Source of the DNA: Bryobacterales bacterium | GTDB lineage: Bacteria; Acidobacteriota; Terriglobia; Bryobacterales; Bryobacteraceae | DNA length: 15,552 bases | Direction: 5' to 3' | Assembly: GCA_003142355.1 (NCBI GenBank) | Contig: PLMF01000240.1 | Coordinates: 1-15,552, forward strand | The notes under the pieces: generated by a model | Told to the model about the DNA's origin: nothing | Seen by the model: only the letters and a program-made list of their open reading frames with translations | The model's database searches: none | In this document: positions 8,297-15,552 of the stretch, one piece after another | How the letters are laid out: each line of letters starts with the position of its first letter | Numbering within the stretch: position 1 is the first letter of the stretch | Made by a program: the position numbers and the translations under genes

Positions 8297-8723
8297 AGTC
8301 TTGCGGGCGGTGGCGCTGGCGCTGCGGATCGCGCTGGGCGCGGTGTTCGTCTACGCGGCATGGACCAAGCTGCGGGAGCCGTGGGAGCTGTTTGCGATGT
8401 CGATCGACGCCTACAAAGTGCTGCCCTATTGGGCCGTGCTGGTGGTGGCGCGCACCTTGCCGTGGGCGGAAATGCTGATCGGCCTGGCGCTCATGGCGGG
8501 GCGCTGGCTGCGAGTTTCGGCGGCCGCGGCATCGCTGCTGCTGCTGGTGTTCTTCGGATTGATGGTCAGAGCATACGCCAAGGGAATGCAGATCGACTGC
8601 GGCTGTTTCGGCCTTGGGGACGCCATCTCCACCCGCACGCTTGCCCGCGATGGAACGCTGTTGGCGGGCTCCCTGTTTCTGACCTGGATGAGCTTCCCCG
8701 GCCGCCGGAAAGCGGTTACGTGA
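8280..8723 (+). CDS. MauE/DoxX-like membrane protein with CxC motif
   Basis: This is a 147-residue integral membrane protein with about four helices (roughly 9-28, 50-72, 78-98 and 122-138). The N-terminal pattern AAWTKLREPWELFAMSIDAY and the loop IDCGCFG (C107, C109) match the MauE/DoxX-like family (PF07291-type). MauE is needed with a thioredoxin-like protein, MauD, to make methylamine dehydrogenase disulfides. Related proteins sit next to thioredoxin-fold genes in many genomes that have no methylamine genes. ATG 8280 lies inside the end of the DsbA-like gene, with GAGG about 10 nt upstream. The likely role, by inference, is to keep the DsbA-like partner oxidised or reduced through C107/C109. 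The 3' end overlaps the convergent pncA by 8 bp. Confidence 0.8.
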   Translation: MVSSSRVLRAVALALRIALGAVFVYAAWTKLREPWELFAMSIDAYKVLPYWAVLVVARTLPWAEMLIGLALMAGRWLRVSAAAASLLLLVFFGLMVRAYAKGMQIDCGCFGLGDAISTRTLARDGTLLAGSLFLTWMSFPGRRKAVT

Positions 8724-9255
8724 CGCCGATCTCCGAAACGGTGGCGAGCGTCCCGCCGCCGGCGCGGATTTCTTCGAGCGCGCGCGCGGAGGCTTCGGCG
8801 GTCAACGCCTCCACCGCGTCCACCACTAGCGTCACGGGCTTGCCGGTCTTCAACAGGCCGCGCACGGCGGAGAGCACGCAGATCTCGGTGACCACGCCGT
8901 AGACCACGTAGCGATCGGCGTTCAGCCGCTCGACCACGCGGGCGAGGTCGGGGGACAGGAAGACATCCACGGTCTGCTTTTCGACGATGATCTGCGACGT
9001 ACCGTCGACGAGCGTCGCCTCGGCCTTGTGCTGGCCCCAGGTGCCGGCGACGCAGTGCGGCGGCCAAAGGGAAAATTCGGGATCGTTCTCGCTGTGGGCA
9101 TCGGTGGTAGAGACCACCGGGATGCCGTGCGCCGCGGCGAAGCGGTTGAGGTGCGCGATGGCGGGGACGATGCGCTCGGCGTTGGGCACATACAGCGCGC
9201 CGGCGGGGTAGAGAAAATCCAGTTGGGAATCGATGTCGAAGAAAACGGTTTTCAT
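8716..9255 (-). CDS. pncA: Nicotinamidase (isochorismatase-family cysteine hydrolase)
   Basis: This 179-residue enzyme should hydrolyse nicotinamide to nicotinate and ammonia in the cytoplasm. The catalytic triad is visible: D9 in FFDIDSQLDF, K93 in VEKQTVDVF and C126 in GVVTEICVLSA. D52, H54 and H67 (TTDAH and WPPHCVAGTWGQ) fit the metal-binding and active-site positions of PncA. The open frame extends further upstream, but ATG 9255 is the right start: it aligns with the family N-terminus and overlaps the stop of the upstream gene as ATGA. Overlap with nicotinate phosphoribosyltransferase makes nicotinamide the likeliest substrate, rather than isochorismate or another amide. Confidence 0.88.
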   Translation of the reverse strand: MKTVFFDIDSQLDFLYPAGALYVPNAERIVPAIAHLNRFAAAHGIPVVSTTDAHSENDPEFSLWPPHCVAGTWGQHKAEATLVDGTSQIIVEKQTVDVFLSPDLARVVERLNADRYVVYGVVTEICVLSAVRGLLKTGKPVTLVVDAVEALTAEASARALEEIRAGGGTLATVSEIGVT

Positions 9256-10565
9256 CCGGCCACGTTCAAGCGGGTCTGGTCGATCAGGGCGCGCAGTTCG
9301 CGGCTGTATATGACCGGCCACGGCTCCGCTATTTCCAATTGTCGCAGAGCGGGGGGCAGCTTCGCCAACGACTCGGCCGCGCGCCGTCGCGCTTGTTCGA
9401 GTGTGGGCAGCGGCTCGACCAGGCGCCCTGCCAGGATCACCGGGCGCAGCAGGGCTTCGCCTTTGCCGCACTCGCCCGACCGGGCGACCACGTCGCGCGC
9501 CTGGTCGCGGAAAATCTGCTTGGAGCCGGGGAGCGAAATCTTGTCGGCGCTGTATTTGGCGGTGAAACGCTTGATGCCGCAGATCTCGAGCTCCACCATT
9601 TTGTAAATCGCGCTGAGCGCGGGGGCATCGGCCGAAGTGGCGAGCTGGGTGCCGACGCCGAAGGCGTCGATGGGCGCGCCGGCGCTCACCAACTCGCGGA
9701 TGCGGTACTCGTCCAGGTCGCCGCTGGCCATGATTTTGGCCTCGGGCAGGCCGGCCTGGTCGAGGATGGCGCGGACCTGGCGCGAGAGGGCCGGAAAATC
9801 GCCGCTATCGATGCGCACGCCCCACAGGGGCCGGCCGAGCGCGGCCGCGCGGCGCGCGCCTTCCAAGGTGTCGTAGGTATCGATGAGCTGGACGGTGGAA
9901 TCGCCGAGAACCCGCTGGAGATGGCGGAAGGCCTCCATCTCACTGGGGAACGACATGACCCAGGAGTGCGCCGACGTGCCCATGACGGGGATGCCGTAGC
10001 GGAAGCCGGCCAGCGTATTACTGGTGCCGGCGCAGCCGCCGATGTAGGCGGCGCGCGCGCCGACGACGCCCGCTTCCGGCGAATGCGCGCGGCGCGTGCC
10101 GAACTCGACCACGGCCCGGCCGGCGGCCACTTCCACCGAGCGCGCGGCCTTGGTGGCGACGAGCGACTGGAACGCCACCGCCGAGAGCACGTAGGTTTCC
10201 GGGATCTGCGCCTCGGCGATGGGCGCGCGGATGGTGAGGACCGGCTCGCCGGGAAACACCGGGACGCCCTCGGGGACGGCGAAGAGATCGCCGGTGAAGC
10301 GGAAGTCGCGGAGGTAGTCGAAGAAGGCCGGCGATACGTGGCGGAACTGCGCGAGGCCGCGGAGATAATCGATCTCGCCGGCGGTGAAACTCAGGTTGAG
10401 CAGGTAATCGACCACCTGGGAGAGGCCGGCGGCGAGGATGAAATTGCGATGCGGAGGGAGACGGCGGATGGTGTATTCGAAAACGGCAATCTCCGCGACC
10501 TTGCCGGACTCGAAGTAGCCGGCGGCCATGATGAACTCGTAGAGGTCGGTGAGGAGAGCGTTCAT
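9252..10565 (-). CDS. pncB: Nicotinate phosphoribosyltransferase
   Basis: This 437-residue cytoplasmic enzyme converts nicotinate, PRPP and ATP to nicotinate mononucleotide in the Preiss-Handler NAD salvage route. The N-terminus LLTDLYEFIMAAGYF is typical of the family. GTSAHSW places the probable phosphorylated active-site His at H200. EFGTRRAHSPEAG (154-166), LIDTYDTLEGAR and VRIDSGDF are substrate- and PRPP-binding segments of NAPRTase, and FGVGTQLATSADAPALSAIYK is another conserved block. Its stop overlaps the pncA start by 4 bp (9252-9255), so nicotinamide deamidation and nicotinate use are translationally coupled. No Shine-Dalgarno precedes ATG 10565. A hairpin-rich repeat separates it from the upstream DUF4340 gene, so it may have its own promoter. 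Confidence 0.93.
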   Translation of the reverse strand: MNALLTDLYEFIMAAGYFESGKVAEIAVFEYTIRRLPPHRNFILAAGLSQVVDYLLNLSFTAGEIDYLRGLAQFRHVSPAFFDYLRDFRFTGDLFAVPEGVPVFPGEPVLTIRAPIAEAQIPETYVLSAVAFQSLVATKAARSVEVAAGRAVVEFGTRRAHSPEAGVVGARAAYIGGCAGTSNTLAGFRYGIPVMGTSAHSWVMSFPSEMEAFRHLQRVLGDSTVQLIDTYDTLEGARRAAALGRPLWGVRIDSGDFPALSRQVRAILDQAGLPEAKIMASGDLDEYRIRELVSAGAPIDAFGVGTQLATSADAPALSAIYKMVELEICGIKRFTAKYSADKISLPGSKQIFRDQARDVVARSGECGKGEALLRPVILAGRLVEPLPTLEQARRRAAESLAKLPPALRQLEIAEPWPVIYSRELRALIDQTRLNVAG

Positions 10566-10584
10566 GGGTTGTCAGAATTCAACT

Positions 10585-10640
10585 GCGCAGGCGGAACCAC
10601 CTGCGCCACCACAACGGTGGGGCAGGCGGTGCCGCCTGCC
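10585..10640. repeat. Triple-hairpin intergenic repeat
   Basis: Three stems follow one another without gaps. GCGCAGGCGG (10585-10594) pairs with CCACCTGCGC (10597-10606) with one mismatch. CCACC (10606-10610) pairs with GGTGG (10616-10620). GGCAGGCGG (10621-10629) pairs perfectly with CCGCCTGCC (10632-10640) around a 2-nt loop. The element fills most of the 82-bp gap between the DUF4340 stop and the pncB start. No T-tract follows, so it is a poor intrinsic terminator and more like a REP/BIME-type repeat that may still protect or punctuate mRNA. Confidence 0.75.
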
Positions 10641-10647
10641 GATTCCG

Positions 10648-11964
10648 TCACTTCTTCTTGGGCGCCGCGGGCGGCGGCGGCTCTTTCACGTCCGCGGCGG
10701 CTTTTTGCAGGTCGTCCACAGCTTTGCCGTCCAGTTCATAGATGCTCGGCTCGTTCTCGCGTTGCGCGAAATATTGGGTTCCCTGCTTGGTGATGGCGAC
10801 CTTTTCGACCCGCTTGCCGTCGCCCGAAGTCACTCTGGCTTCGAAGACCGGCTGGCCGCCGCCTTTCTCGGGGAACTTGGCGGCGCTGAGGTCGCGCAGC
10901 TTGTCGATCAGGTTCTGGACGCTGGTGTTGTCCATGGTCTTGGAGCCGGCGAGCCACTTATCGCCGCTCTTGGCGTAGGTCACGGTCTGGAGCTCGACCT
11001 TGTTGGGATCGCTGAAACCGAAATCGAAGAGCTTCTTGTTGCGGAAGTCGTCGAGGTTTTTGTCGAGCGCGTCGGCGAGATCGGAGGCCACTTTGTAGGT
11101 GCCCTCGACCGCGGAACTCCTGGCGTAGCAGTTCTTGTCCTTGTCCTTGCGGACTTCGAGGGTCTGGTTGCCGCCGGCGTCGGCGACCACCACGGTGGCC
11201 ACCCTGGCGGCGGCGGCGAAGTTTTTGGCGATATCCAACTGGGCGCCTGCGAGATCCATCTTGGCGTCCTTGAGCTTGTTGATGAGGGTGTCCACCTGCG
11301 AGCCATCGGCGCGCAGCGGACGCGGCTTGAGGATCTGCCACTCGTTCCGGTTGTTCTTGCCGAACTCGACCGGCTGTCCCTTGGCCTGCAACTCGACGCG
11401 CGTGAGCTTATCGGAATCGAAGGTGAGCAGGCGCTTATCGCGCAGGTCGGCGGGGGTCTTGTCGAGGCTGGTCTTGGTGAAGCTGGCGACGGTGAACACG
11501 CGCGGATCGCCGGCGAGCTTGGCGTAAGCGCCGGAGCCGGTGGGCGTGTCGTCGCCGATCAGCAGCTCGTTGCTCTTGCCGTCTTTCTTCACGACGGTGA
11601 TGTCGAGCGTCGGCAGGTGCAGGCCGTAAGGCTGGAGGTCGGCGGCCTTGTCCTCGATCAACTTGTCGGCGTTGAGGGAGGAAAGCGACGAGACCATGGA
11701 GCCCACCGTATCCGGGTCGGCCGAAAGCTGGACGGGTTGGGTAAGCTGCCACTTGCCGTTCACGCGGCGCAGGTCCTGGACCTCGCCGGTGAGCTTCTTG
11801 ATCTTAATTTCCTGAAACTGGTCGTCCGGTATGGAGAGAAGTTTGGTGGTGGTGTCGGTGGACGTCTTCTTGCTGGCCGCGGCCTGCTTCCTGTTCGACC
11901 ACCAGATGAGGCCGCCCAGAACAGCCAGAACAGCGACCGCGACCAACAGCCCCTTTGGCTTCAT
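10648..11964 (-). CDS. DUF4340 domain-containing membrane-anchored protein
   Basis: This 438-residue protein has one N-terminal membrane helix (about 5-22, ending IWWSN) and a large extracytoplasmic part rich in beta strands and charge. It has at least two similar segments of the DUF4340 type, with repeated features such as VNGKWQL / NEWQILKP, LRADGSQVDTLINKL / NTSVQNLIDKLRDL and DKLTRVEL / DPNKVELQTV. It ends in a Pro/Lys-rich tail (KEPPPPAAPKKK). The molecular function is not established. The family habitually follows GldG-like genes in ABC-2 operons. ATG 11964 is 3 nt after the upstream stop and is preceded by AGGAGG. It probably works in the periplasm as part of the complex encoded by the three genes before it. 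Confidence 0.85.
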   Translation of the reverse strand: MKPKGLLVAVAVLAVLGGLIWWSNRKQAAASKKTSTDTTTKLLSIPDDQFQEIKIKKLTGEVQDLRRVNGKWQLTQPVQLSADPDTVGSMVSSLSSLNADKLIEDKAADLQPYGLHLPTLDITVVKKDGKSNELLIGDDTPTGSGAYAKLAGDPRVFTVASFTKTSLDKTPADLRDKRLLTFDSDKLTRVELQAKGQPVEFGKNNRNEWQILKPRPLRADGSQVDTLINKLKDAKMDLAGAQLDIAKNFAAAARVATVVVADAGGNQTLEVRKDKDKNCYARSSAVEGTYKVASDLADALDKNLDDFRNKKLFDFGFSDPNKVELQTVTYAKSGDKWLAGSKTMDNTSVQNLIDKLRDLSAAKFPEKGGGQPVFEARVTSGDGKRVEKVAITKQGTQYFAQRENEPSIYELDGKAVDDLQKAAADVKEPPPPAAPKKK

Positions 11965-11967
11965 GGG

Positions 11968-13401
11968 TTACCTCCTCTTCCACCAGGTGGCCATGCCGAA
12001 CCCCACCACGGCCAGCGGGAAGATCACGATGCTCAGCCAGAACACCAGGTTCATCTTCTGCGCGGTGATATTGAGCGGCCGGTCTTCGGGCGCCTTGGGC
12101 CGGATGGAAATGAGGTCCTCATCGGCGGTGAGCCAGTTGATCATGTTGAGGAAGAGGTCGCGGTTGCCGTTGAAGCGGATGAAGCTGTTGCCCGCCCACA
12201 TGGAACTGCCCACCACGACGAACCGCCCTGGGGTGGGGCCATTGTAGGTGCCGGCAGCCGCCAGGGTGAGGGGGCCCTTCTTGTCCTTCTTGGGATCGAT
12301 ACGGATGGAGCCGGAGCCGAGGTTGGAAGTGGCGTAGCTGTTCTCGCCGGTGGCGAAGAGCTTCTCGACGGTGGTCTTGTCACCGTTCTTGGTGTCGAGG
12401 GTGCGGGAGAGCGGGAAGGCGGTGGCGACCTCTTTCAGATCGCGCACGATGGCGTGGGATTCGTAGCTGGCCACGAGCGGCACTTCCGGACCGAGCCCGA
12501 AGACCTGGCCGATGCCGCTGGTATCGAGCGCCAGGTCCTTGTTGAGGGTGATACCCCAGCTTTGGAACAGCGCCGCAAGGGTGACGTTCTCGTCGGTCTG
12601 GGTGCGGCCGACGCTGAGCGCCGGGTCCATCAGGAAGAGGGCGTGGCCGCCGCCTTCGACGTAGGCTTTGACGGCGTCGGTCTCAGGCTGGATGTAGTCG
12701 TGCTGGGGGCCGCCGACGATGAGGACGGTGCAATCCTTGGGGACTTCGGGCTTGCCGGGCGCGGGCGGGGCGGGCGGCGCGCCTGCCTTGGCATCCCCGG
12801 GAGCGGCGCTGGGGACGGCCGCCAGCAAGGAGACGGTACGGGTCTTGTAGTTGTTGTGTTCGAGCGCATCCTTGATGGCGGAGTAGCCGGAACGGTTGGT
12901 ATCGTCGATGCTGTGCTCGCCGCTACCGGAGACGAAGCAGGCGTTGCGCGCGCCGGATTTGAGCGAGCGGATGAGCGCGCCGGTGATCTCTTCTTCGGTG
13001 AGGCTCTTGGCTTCTTCCGTGCGGAGGCCGCTATTCACCAGGATATTGACGTCGCGGCGGAAACCGGCGGCTTTGGCCTGCTGCGGCTTCTTGACGGGAT
13101 CGATGTAATCGACGTGGAGCTTGGGGGAAAGGGTGGAATAGCGGTCCAACAGATCGTGCGCCTGCGGGAAGCGGCTGGTTTCGTCGAAGTCGACGATATG
13201 AACGTCGCGGTTGAGGCCTTTGACCACCTTGATGGTCTGATCGGCGAGACTGAACTGCTTGTTGGCGGTCGAGTCCCACGACTTGTCGTAGCGGTTGGCC
13301 AGGAAGTTGACGGCCGACAGGACGGCGAGGATGACGACGATATAGACGGCGACGTAGGCGGTGTATTTGGTTTGTCTTTTCTTGAGCCATTCGTGAGACA
13401 T
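11968..13401 (-). CDS. GldG-like ABC transporter auxiliary protein (PF09822 type)
   Basis: This product has 477 residues. An N-terminal helix (about 15-36) is followed by the family signature SWDSTANKQFSLADQTIKVV. A large extracytoplasmic domain includes FVSGSGEHSI, then a Pro/Ala-rich insertion (GAPPAPPAPGKPEVP), then VLIVGGPQHDY. It closes with a C-terminal helix ending in WWKRR. This is the layout of GldG and related auxiliary subunits (ABC_transp_aux) known from gliding-motility ABC systems in Bacteroidetes. The open frame extends 18 codons further, but ATG 13401 is preferred because GGAGGG lies 6 nt upstream and the start sits one base after the permease stop. The product is probably a two-helix membrane partner of the ATPase and permease. 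A gliding role is not implied in this organism. Confidence 0.87.
   Translation of the reverse strand: MSHEWLKKRQTKYTAYVAVYIVVILAVLSAVNFLANRYDKSWDSTANKQFSLADQTIKVVKGLNRDVHIVDFDETSRFPQAHDLLDRYSTLSPKLHVDYIDPVKKPQQAKAAGFRRDVNILVNSGLRTEEAKSLTEEEITGALIRSLKSGARNACFVSGSGEHSIDDTNRSGYSAIKDALEHNNYKTRTVSLLAAVPSAAPGDAKAGAPPAPPAPGKPEVPKDCTVLIVGGPQHDYIQPETDAVKAYVEGGGHALFLMDPALSVGRTQTDENVTLAALFQSWGITLNKDLALDTSGIGQVFGLGPEVPLVASYESHAIVRDLKEVATAFPLSRTLDTKNGDKTTVEKLFATGENSYATSNLGSGSIRIDPKKDKKGPLTLAAAGTYNGPTPGRFVVVGSSMWAGNSFIRFNGNRDLFLNMINWLTADEDLISIRPKAPEDRPLNITAQKMNLVFWLSIVIFPLAVVGFGMATWWKRR
11971..11976 (-). promoter_or_regulatory. Shine-Dalgarno AGGAGG inside the end of the GldG-like gene
   Basis: The last codons of the GldG-like gene read AAG AGG AGG TAA, so its closing Arg codons are also the ribosome site for DUF4340, 6 nt before ATG 11964. 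Confidence 0.8.
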
Positions 13402-13402
13402 G

Positions 13403-14166
13403 TTATGCCCTCCACCGCAGCGATTCCATCGATCGCGAAGTTGCAAACAGCGCAAAGAAGATAAAGGAAATATAGAAGACCACGTCTTTCAAATCGAGCA
13501 CGCCCTTACCGAAGTTCTCGAAGTGGGTGACGATCGAAAGGTAATTGACCACCTGCGCGGGCACGGTGGAGTCAAAGGCCGTGAACCAGCTCAGCAGCCA
13601 CAGGAGGAGGCAAGTGAAGAAGGTGACGCCGCCGGCCACGATCTGGTTCCGGGTGGTGGTGGAAATGAAAGTCCCGATCGCCAGCAGGCAGCCGCCTTGC
13701 AGGGCCAGCCCGAGGTAGGCCACCAGCACCGGCTTGAGGTCTGGCTTGCCCCAGGCGAACAGCAGCGCGATGTTGATCATCGACATGGCCAGCACGCAGA
13801 GGTACAGGAGCATGGCGCCGAGCCACTTGCCGAGGATGATCTCGGTATCGGTGACGGGCGAGGTGAGCAGCAGCTCGATGGTGCCGGACCGTTTCTCTTC
13901 GGCGAAGAGCCGCATGGTGATCATGGGGATGAGAAACAAAGCCACGGTGGAGGCGAAGCCGAGCAACGGGCGGATGATCTGCTCGTTGACGTTCATGGTC
14001 TGGCCGCCACCCATCATCTGGGATTGGAAGCTGAAGCGGACGAAGTCGCGGGTGGCGGTGTAAAAGCCGAAGCCGAAGATCAGCCCGAACAACGCGAGGA
14101 CCGCATAGGCGATGGGCGAGGCGAAATAACTTCTGAGTTCCTTCTGGCACATGAGGAGGACGTTTT

Positions 14167-14170
<4 letters not shown>
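13403..14170 (-). CDS. ABC-2 type permease (GldF/NosY-like)
   Basis: This 255-residue inner-membrane protein has about six helices. The N-terminal cytoplasmic segment CQKELRSYFASPIAY and the motif EEKRSGTIELLLTSPVTDTE (91-110), followed by LGKWLG, are typical of ABC-2 permeases of the GldF/NosY type and form the ATPase-coupling region. A Met/Gly/Gln-rich extracytoplasmic loop (QSQMMGGGQTMNVNEQ) lies between helices 1 and 2. It should pair with the ATPase encoded just upstream; the start GTG 14170 overlaps that gene's stop as GTGA and is led by AAGGAG. The substrate is unknown. Some systems of this class may use ATP to move or remodel membrane or cell-wall components rather than to transport a small molecule. 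Confidence 0.9.
13408..13413 (-). promoter_or_regulatory. Shine-Dalgarno GGAGGG before the GldG-like gene
   Basis: The site lies in the last codons of the permease gene (TGG AGG GCA TAA), 6 nt before ATG 13401, and decides this start over the longer open frame. Confidence 0.75.
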
Positions 14171-15147
<977 letters not shown>

Positions 15148-15277
15148 ATTGAGATATCCCAGCAGACAGGCTTGATAATTGCCATTTTTGGACGACGAGA
15201 GGGCGCGTTCGAAAACAGCGCCGAAACAGTTGAGTTGAAATTTCATGATACGGACGGCGGGGAAGGGTTGTCAAACA

Positions 15278-15309
15278 GGGGCCGGGGGCCAGGGACCGGG
15301 GGCCGGGGG
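15278..15309 (+). other. G-quadruplex motif (five G-runs)
   Basis: The plus strand has five G-runs of 4, 5, 3, 5 and 5 bases, separated by CC, CCA, ACC and CC. This satisfies the usual G3+N1-7 rule. It lies about 130-160 bp upstream of the ABC ATPase start, with the G-rich strand as the template strand for that operon. Confidence 0.6.
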
Positions 15310-15334
15310 AACGAAGCCACTTCGGGAGGAGGAG

Positions 15335-15552
15335 AGCGGTCAGCGGACAGCGGCCGGTGATCGGGCCGGGTGAGGGAACGAACCCAATTTGACTCGCGAG
15401 GGTTGATTCTGCGGGGGTTGGGAAGAATGCCGCTGCGAAACGGGGGGGCAGGGACACCGGGGCGAGGAAAGCGGCCGGCGGACAGCGGTCGGTGATCGGG
15501 CCGGGTGACGGAACGAACCCAATTTGACGCGCGAGGGTTGATTCTGCGGGGG
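15335..15552. repeat. Tandem repeat, 135-bp period, second copy cut by window edge
   Basis: Bases 15335-15417 recur at 15470-15552 with a fixed offset of 135. By eye 78 of 83 positions agree. The last 42 bases of each copy (from GAACGAACCCAATTTGAC) differ at one position only. The parts between copies are G-rich and less conserved. The second copy reaches the end of the window, so more copies may follow. Confidence 0.85.
15442..15462 (+). other. Second G-quadruplex motif inside the tandem repeat region
   Basis: A run of seven G is followed by CA, GGG, ACACC and GGGG. If the seven-G run splits into two tracts, this fits a four-tract quadruplex. It sits in the spacer between the two conserved repeat cores. 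Confidence 0.5.

Larger units (their letters stand above)
15148..15552. other. Gene-free region upstream of the ABC operon
   Basis: These 405 bases hold no ORF with coding character. Bases 15148-15277 must carry the promoter of the ABC operon; on the minus strand TGGGATATC just before ATG 15147 is a weak extended -10 candidate, with no clear -35. From about 15278 to the window end the plus strand is strongly G-biased and made of repeats and G-runs. Confidence 0.7.

Noticed and set aside
10585..10640. CRISPR array or intrinsic terminator
   Set aside because: There are no regularly spaced identical repeats with unique spacers, and no T-tract follows any stem.
9339..10793. A 484-codon plus-strand open frame over pncB
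   Set aside because: It is antisense to a strongly conserved enzyme gene and continues through the hairpin repeat; it has no family features.
10549..13464. A 971-codon open frame on the plus strand
   Set aside because: It runs antisense across the DUF4340 and GldG-like genes, whose domains, starts and ribosome sites are clear. Long antisense frames are common in GC-rich DNA, and its translation is low-complexity Gly/Val/Glu/Asp without recognisable domains.
15335..15522. Short minus-strand frame with a repeated GSFxHPARSPxAVR peptide
   Set aside because: The peptide repeat follows from the DNA tandem repeat. The composition is Pro/Arg/Ser-rich, with no ribosome site or family.

Overview
The window is GC-rich, densely coded bacterial DNA with no rRNA, tRNA, transposase or CRISPR that I can see. 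The gene families point to a soil Acidobacteriota of the Bryobacterales/Solibacter type: YfhO membrane protein, DUF4340, GldG-like protein, acidobacterial-style 'alginate lyase family' protein and Gly-rich Spy-like proteins. So do the hairpin-rich dispersed repeats and the start sites with a TATAAT-like box directly before ATG. The assignment is inferred from gene content and style; no marker gene is present.

Left part (1-3696, + strand): the C-terminal end of a small Cys-rich ORF cut by the window edge; a hybrid sensor histidine kinase with an eight-helix MASE3-like membrane module and a receiver domain; a 117-bp inverted-repeat element; and a probable Tat-exported alginate-lyase-family polysaccharide lyase. 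Middle (3715-8723): a translationally coupled pair of paralogous exported Spy/CpxP-like proteins (-), a TylF-type methyltransferase (+), a YfhO-family polytopic membrane protein (-), and a two-gene redox unit (+) of a periplasmic DsbA-like thiol oxidoreductase and a MauE/DoxX-like membrane protein.

Right part (8716-15147, all - strand): pncB-pncA, coupled by an ATGA overlap, converts nicotinamide to nicotinate to nicotinate mononucleotide for NAD salvage. Upstream of it, beyond a triple-hairpin repeat, is a compact four-gene unit read from the right: ABC ATPase, ABC-2 permease, GldG-like protein and DUF4340 protein. These genes are separated by -4, 1 and 3 nt, and the three downstream genes have Shine-Dalgarno sites buried in the end of the preceding gene, so they very probably form one membrane complex.

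The last 405 bases (15148-15552) hold no gene. They carry a G-rich tandem repeat (135-bp period, 78/83 identical) with two G-quadruplex motifs, upstream of the ABC operon. The most unusual items are the three repeat classes (2390-2506, 10585-10640, 15278-15552), the Gld-like/DUF4340 operon of unknown substrate, and a contrast between SD-led internal genes and apparently leaderless first genes. I found no clearly new defence or biosynthetic system.
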